Assembly (NCBI GenBank): GCA_963755705.1
Contig: CAVWKW010000002.1
Location: 248,001 to 312,000, forward strand
Direction: 5' to 3'
Source: JBARDN01 sp963755705
GTDB lineage: Bacteria; Desulfobacterota; Binatia; Binatales; Binataceae
Length of the DNA stretch: 64,000 nt
The first letter of the stretch is position 1. Every line of letters starts with the position of its first letter. Below the pieces are notes generated by a model. It saw only the letters and a program-made list of their open reading frames with translations. It made no database searches and was not told the DNA's origin. Of this stretch, positions 60,868 to 64,000 are shown piece by piece. Position numbers and translations under genes: made by a program.

Positions 60868-62103
60868 ATGATCCAGCTCGAGGCCGAGCGCACGCGCAAG
60901 CTCGCCTGGTGCGCGCTCGCAATTTACCTTGTCGCGCTAGGAATCTCCGCCATTCTTCGAATGCAGGGTGACTTCGCCGTGTATTACGCGGCGGGCAAAC
61001 GGGTGCTGCACGGCGCCGCGATTTATCCGCCCAGTGAAAAAGATCATTTCCTGTACGCGCCGATCTTTGCGATCGTGCTGGCGCCGTTTGCGCTACTACC
61101 GCGCCACGCGGCGCAGGGCGCGTTCTTTCTGGTCAATGCATGGGGGCTCGTCGCGCTGATTCTCGGATCGGGCATGATGCTGTTCGGACGCAGTCGGACT
61201 CTGCCGGCCGCGTTGATCATTGTGCCGGTGCTTCTGACCTCGATCCTGATCAACAACAATTTCGAGCATGGGCAGGTTAATCTTCCGGTCCTCGCGCTTT
61301 GCGTATGGTCGATCGTTTACGCGCGAGAATCGCGCACGATGGCTTCAGGAGCGATGCTCGCCGCCGCGATCCTGATAAAACCATTTGCACTTCTGGCTGG
61401 ACTCTACCTTCTGCTGCGCGGCCGATTCGCAGTGCTCGGATGGACGATCGTCGCCGTGGTGGCGCTGCTTGCCGCGCCAATCCTGGTCTTCGGACCGCAC
61501 GGACTGATCGAACAGACCGCCGCATACACTCAATCGGTAATGTCGATGACCGATCGCTATCGCACGATGCTCACCAATCAATCGGCGGTGGCGTGGATCG
61601 CGCGGCTCGAACTGCGCGCCGGCGCAGACCCAGCGGCGAGCACCCGCCCGCTGTGGATGGGAATGGGATTCGAGGCCGTGCTGATTGCGCTCGAGGCGCA
61701 ATGGATCTGGCGCGCGGTGCGCGCAGAAGGCGATGAGGTCGAACACGATCGCTCTGCACTGGCGGGACTATTCTGCCTGATGCCGGGGTTCGCACCGATC
61801 TCGTGGAAGAGCTATTTCGCCGCGCTGATCGTGCCGTACATGCTGCTGTCCGCGATGCTGCTGACCACGCCTCCGTCCGGTGCGCGGCTGCGGCCCAAGG
61901 CGATAGTTTATCTTGTGATCTCCGTGATGTTGAATTTCGTGCCGGGCCGCCGCCTCGGAAACTTTGCGCTGTTTTACTCGGCGCATTTCCTGTCATCGAT
62001 CGCGGCATTCTTTGCCGTCGCGACCGGAATCTGGCGGATGCCACAGCGGCCGGCCGCCGTCGCGGTCGATGGCGGCACCAATCCCGCCGCGGCAGTGCGA
62101 TGA
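60868..62103 (+). CDS. GT87-family integral membrane glycosyltransferase
   Basis: 411 residues with about ten hydrophobic helices. The first periplasmic loop GDFAVYYAAGKRVLHGAAIYPPSEKDHFLYAPIFAIVLAPFALLP carries the Asp/Tyr pattern of the GT87 (DUF2029) family, which uses polyprenyl-phosphate sugars. Location between lpxK and a Kdo-kinase-like gene suggests LPS or glycolipid decoration. It overlaps the kinase gene by four bases. Confidence 0.8.
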   Translation: MIQLEAERTRKLAWCALAIYLVALGISAILRMQGDFAVYYAAGKRVLHGAAIYPPSEKDHFLYAPIFAIVLAPFALLPRHAAQGAFFLVNAWGLVALILGSGMMLFGRSRTLPAALIIVPVLLTSILINNNFEHGQVNLPVLALCVWSIVYARESRTMASGAMLAAAILIKPFALLAGLYLLLRGRFAVLGWTIVAVVALLAAPILVFGPHGLIEQTAAYTQSVMSMTDRYRTMLTNQSAVAWIARLELRAGADPAASTRPLWMGMGFEAVLIALEAQWIWRAVRAEGDEVEHDRSALAGLFCLMPGFAPISWKSYFAALIVPYMLLSAMLLTTPPSGARLRPKAIVYLVISVMLNFVPGRRLGNFALFYSAHFLSSIAAFFAVATGIWRMPQRPAAVAVDGGTNPAAAVR

Positions 62104-62849
62104 GACCGCGCGGAGAAATCGATTGGCGTCCCAATCCGAATTTCGCGCGTGTCGCCCTAGGGAAGCGCGTGCTGATTCTGCATCGAGAGATTCTTCCGTA
62201 CGCCCCCGTTATCGCGGCGCGCCTGCGCGAGCTCGAATCCCCGGCGCAAACCCCAGGAGCCGGCAATCGCGCGAGCGCACATCGTATCAGCCTCGACGGC
62301 GGACCGGAGTTGTTCGCGCGGCGCGCCAAACGCGGCGGAATGATGCGCTTCCTGATGGAAGAAACCTTCTTCGGGCTCAAGCCCCGGCCGCTCGAGGAGC
62401 TCAAGGTTGCCGCGGAGGCGCGCCGGCGCGGAATCGGGGTCGCGGAACCGATGGGCGCGAGTGTCGGGTCGGTTGCGCCGGGCTTCTATCGCGGATTTTT
62501 TCTGACTCGCGCGATTCCGGGGATGACCCTGTGGGAATTCGTGCGCGCCGACGACGACCCGGTAGTGCGCGGCCACGTTCTGCTGAAGGCGCGCGCCGCG
62601 ATCGCGACGATGCATAACCACGGGCTGTTTCACGCCGATCTGAATCTGCACAACCTGTTCGTCACCCAGGCGGGTGAAAGCTTCGCGGTCGTAATTCTCG
62701 ATCTCGACAAGTCCCTGCTGTACGACGCTCCGCTGTCGGTGGCGCTCAGGCGCGAGAATGCACAGCGCCTGGTTCGTTCGGCGCGCAAGCTCGATCCATC
62801 GGGTCGCTACTTCGATGACGCGGCGCTGAAAGTGCTTGACGTGAGCTAG
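62100..62849 (+). CDS. Lipopolysaccharide kinase (Kdo/WaaP family)
   Basis: 249 residues from ATG 62100. HGLFHADLNLHNLF has catalytic Asp180 and Asn185, and VILDLDKSLL the metal-binding Asp201, as in Kdo kinase KdkA and WaaP. GLKPRPLEELKVAAEARRRGI is also family-like. It probably phosphorylates Kdo or inner-core heptose. Its end overlaps the convergent ridA gene by four bases. Confidence 0.88.
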   Translation: MRPRGEIDWRPNPNFARVALGKRVLILHREILPYAPVIAARLRELESPAQTPGAGNRASAHRISLDGGPELFARRAKRGGMMRFLMEETFFGLKPRPLEELKVAAEARRRGIGVAEPMGASVGSVAPGFYRGFFLTRAIPGMTLWEFVRADDDPVVRGHVLLKARAAIATMHNHGLFHADLNLHNLFVTQAGESFAVVILDLDKSLLYDAPLSVALRRENAQRLVRSARKLDPSGRYFDDAALKVLDVS

Positions 62850-63250
62850 CGTCCGCGCCGCGACGAGCTTGGGGGCTTCATTGCAATGACTTCGATTTCG
62901 ATTCGCGCGCCGCGCGGGAGCGCCGCCGCCTGAACCGTCGAGCGCGCCGGAAACGGAGGCTCGAAGTGCTCGCCGTAAATGCGGTTGACCAGGTCGAAAT
63001 CGCGAAGGTCGGCAAGAAAGATTGTGGTCTTGACCACGTCCGCGAGTTCCAGTTTTGCGGCCGCGAGCACTTCACGAATATTGGCGAGCACGCGCCGCGT
63101 CTCGGCCTCGATACCGCCGGAGACGATCGAACTGGTTTGCGGATCGAGTCCGATCTGTCCGGAACAAAAGACCATCGCTCCGGCTACGACCGCCTGCGAG
63201 TAAGGTCCAATCGCGGCCGGCGCGCTTTTGGTTTCGATCGCGCGCTTCAT
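62846..63250 (-). CDS. ridA: RidA-family enamine/imine deaminase
   Basis: 134 residues. IGPYSQAVVAGAMVFCSGQIGLDP and FPARSTVQAAALPRGARIEIEVIA (with the catalytic Arg in the ARSTVQ...LPRGARIEIE block) are RidA signatures. It removes reactive enamines produced by PLP enzymes. The start overlaps the stop of the RelA/SpoT gene by four bases, a pairing that suggests coupled expression. Confidence 0.94.
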   Translation of the reverse strand: MKRAIETKSAPAAIGPYSQAVVAGAMVFCSGQIGLDPQTSSIVSGGIEAETRRVLANIREVLAAAKLELADVVKTTIFLADLRDFDLVNRIYGEHFEPPFPARSTVQAAALPRGARIEIEVIAMKPPSSSRRGR

Positions 63251-64000
63251 GTCTCGTCGCGAGTCGCGTTGTGGTACCCGATCCGCGATACCCGCATCAC
63301 TCCGTCGATCGCGCCGATCGCGTTCATCAGCAGGTTCAGTTGCCGCGCGCTCGACACGCTGACCTCAAAAATCGAAAGCGCGCGCCCGTCGGAGCCGCGG
63401 GTCTTTACTTCGGCGGTCGAGATGTTCACGCCCGCCGACGCGATCGTCTTGGTCATCGCAGCCAGCAGTCCCGGCTGATCGACGCACAGCACTTCGAGCC
63501 GGGTGGGACGAGGCGCTTCTTCGCCATCTTTCCATACTACAGGCACGCGGCGCTGCGGATCGGTCGAGAGCGCGTGCTGACACGAGGCGACGTGCACGGT
63601 GACGCCGCGCCCGCGCGTGATGAATCCGGTGATCGCCTCGCCCGGCAGCGGATTGCAGCATCGCGCGAACCGCACCAGAACGTCGCCGATTCCAGAGACC
63701 ACGACCGCGCCGCTGGCCGCCTTGCGCGCGGCTTTTTCGGCGCGCTCGCGCGTGGTTGCGGGCGCGACGGGCGCTGTGGGCGCCACTTTGCCGTCGCGAT
63801 AGAGCTTCAGTTCGTCGGGAGTGAGCGCCTTGTTGAGCAACTGTCCGGGAGTGATTATTCCGTAGCCGACCGCCGCCAATAGTCCGTCGACATCGCGCTG
63901 CGAAAATTCCTTGAGGATCGGGTCGAGCCGTTTGGCGCCGCGTAGTTGTGCGACGCTCAGATGTACCCCATCGAGTTCGCGATCGAGCAGTTGCACCCCC
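63247..64000 (-). CDS. RelA/SpoT (p)ppGpp synthetase/hydrolase, C-terminal part
   Basis: The frame runs off the right edge; about 250 C-terminal residues are visible. VLVRFARCCNPLPGEAITGFITRGRGVTVH is the zinc-finger/CC domain and TRLEVLCVDQPGLLAAMTKTIASAGVNISTAEV the ACT domain of Rsh enzymes. The N-terminal hydrolase and synthetase domains lie outside the window, so it cannot be said whether both are active. It is upstream of and overlaps ridA. Confidence 0.92.
   Translation of the reverse strand, partial: GVQLLDRELDGVHLSVAQLRGAKRLDPILKEFSQRDVDGLLAAVGYGIITPGQLLNKALTPDELKLYRDGKVAPTAPVAPATTRERAEKAARKAASGAVVVSGIGDVLVRFARCCNPLPGEAITGFITRGRGVTVHVASCQHALSTDPQRRVPVVWKDGEEAPRPTRLEVLCVDQPGLLAAMTKTIASAGVNISTAEVKTRGSDGRALSIFEVSVSSARQLNLLMNAIGAIDGVMRVSRIGYHNATRDET

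Overview
The window is high-GC DNA from a diderm (Gram-negative, LPS-making) bacterium. It carries a near-complete lipid A/Kdo set (fabZ, lpxA, lpxI, lpxB, waaA, lpxK, a Kdo-kinase-like gene and hldD), msbA, the Lol exporter, BamA, a Skp-like chaperone and a type II secretin. LpxI in place of LpxH, the order lolC-lolD-bamA-skp-fabZ-lpxA-lpxI-Gfo/Idh, and the run pheA-hisC-tyrA-cmk-rpsA-ihfB are what I expect of a deltaproteobacterial-type lineage (Desulfobacterota/Binatota and relatives). That placement is inference; there is no rRNA in the window. No tRNA, rRNA, CRISPR array or intact insertion sequence was recognised.

Layout. 0-6.1 kb: the end of a secreted repeat protein, a thioredoxin-fold DUF255 protein, a CAP-domain protein, an O-methyltransferase, a lipoprotein and a metallo-beta-lactamase-fold protein. 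6.1-9.9 kb (minus): a MoxR/ChlI-type AAA ATPase, a VWA protein and an overlapping DNA methyltransferase. 10-20.6 kb (minus): a compact housekeeping run transcribed mutL > miaA > accA > pheA > hisC > tyrA > cmk > rpsA > ihfB > HIT protein, joining mismatch repair, tRNA modification, fatty acid entry, Phe/Tyr synthesis and translation. 20.7-30.3 kb: mixed single genes (rpmB, arsC, a zinc-ribbon/trypsin/TPR protease, moaA, DUF971, a flavin reductase, an isocitrate/isopropylmalate-type dehydrogenase and several secreted proteins).

30.3-33.8 kb is a plastic, gene-poor zone. It holds a REPIN-like inverted pair of structured repeats, a RIO-type kinase behind a promoter, two tiny ORFs and a terminator, a BrnT/BrnA toxin-antitoxin pair with a palindromic operator, and a GIY-YIG nuclease gene whose last codons lie in one arm of a 46-bp inverted repeat. 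33.8-45.8 kb is envelope biogenesis: a lipid A-type acyltransferase, GspD with a Met/Gly-rich insert, and the lolC-to-Gfo/Idh run. In that run fabZ is interrupted by an in-frame TGA, and lpxA has no ATG/GTG/TTG where its N-terminus must begin (an AUA codon sits at ideal distance from a Shine-Dalgarno).

45.8-55.2 kb looks like a copper-handling/redox region: a DUF2318 protein, two SCO proteins, TlpA, a CuA-like protein lacking one canonical His ligand, two barrel-like outer membrane proteins, CopC, and a CopD broken by two compensating frameshifts. A GNAT/RHH toxin-antitoxin pair and hldD interrupt it. 55.3-62.8 kb completes LPS synthesis (lpxB, msbA, waaA, lpxK, a Trm112-like mini-protein, a GT87 protein, a Kdo/WaaP-type kinase). 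The window closes with ridA and the C-terminal part of a RelA/SpoT protein on the minus strand.

The most notable observations are the fabZ TGA, the non-canonical lpxA start, the GIY-YIG/inverted-repeat unit, the leader upstream of the RIO kinase, and the variant CuA site in the copper cluster.
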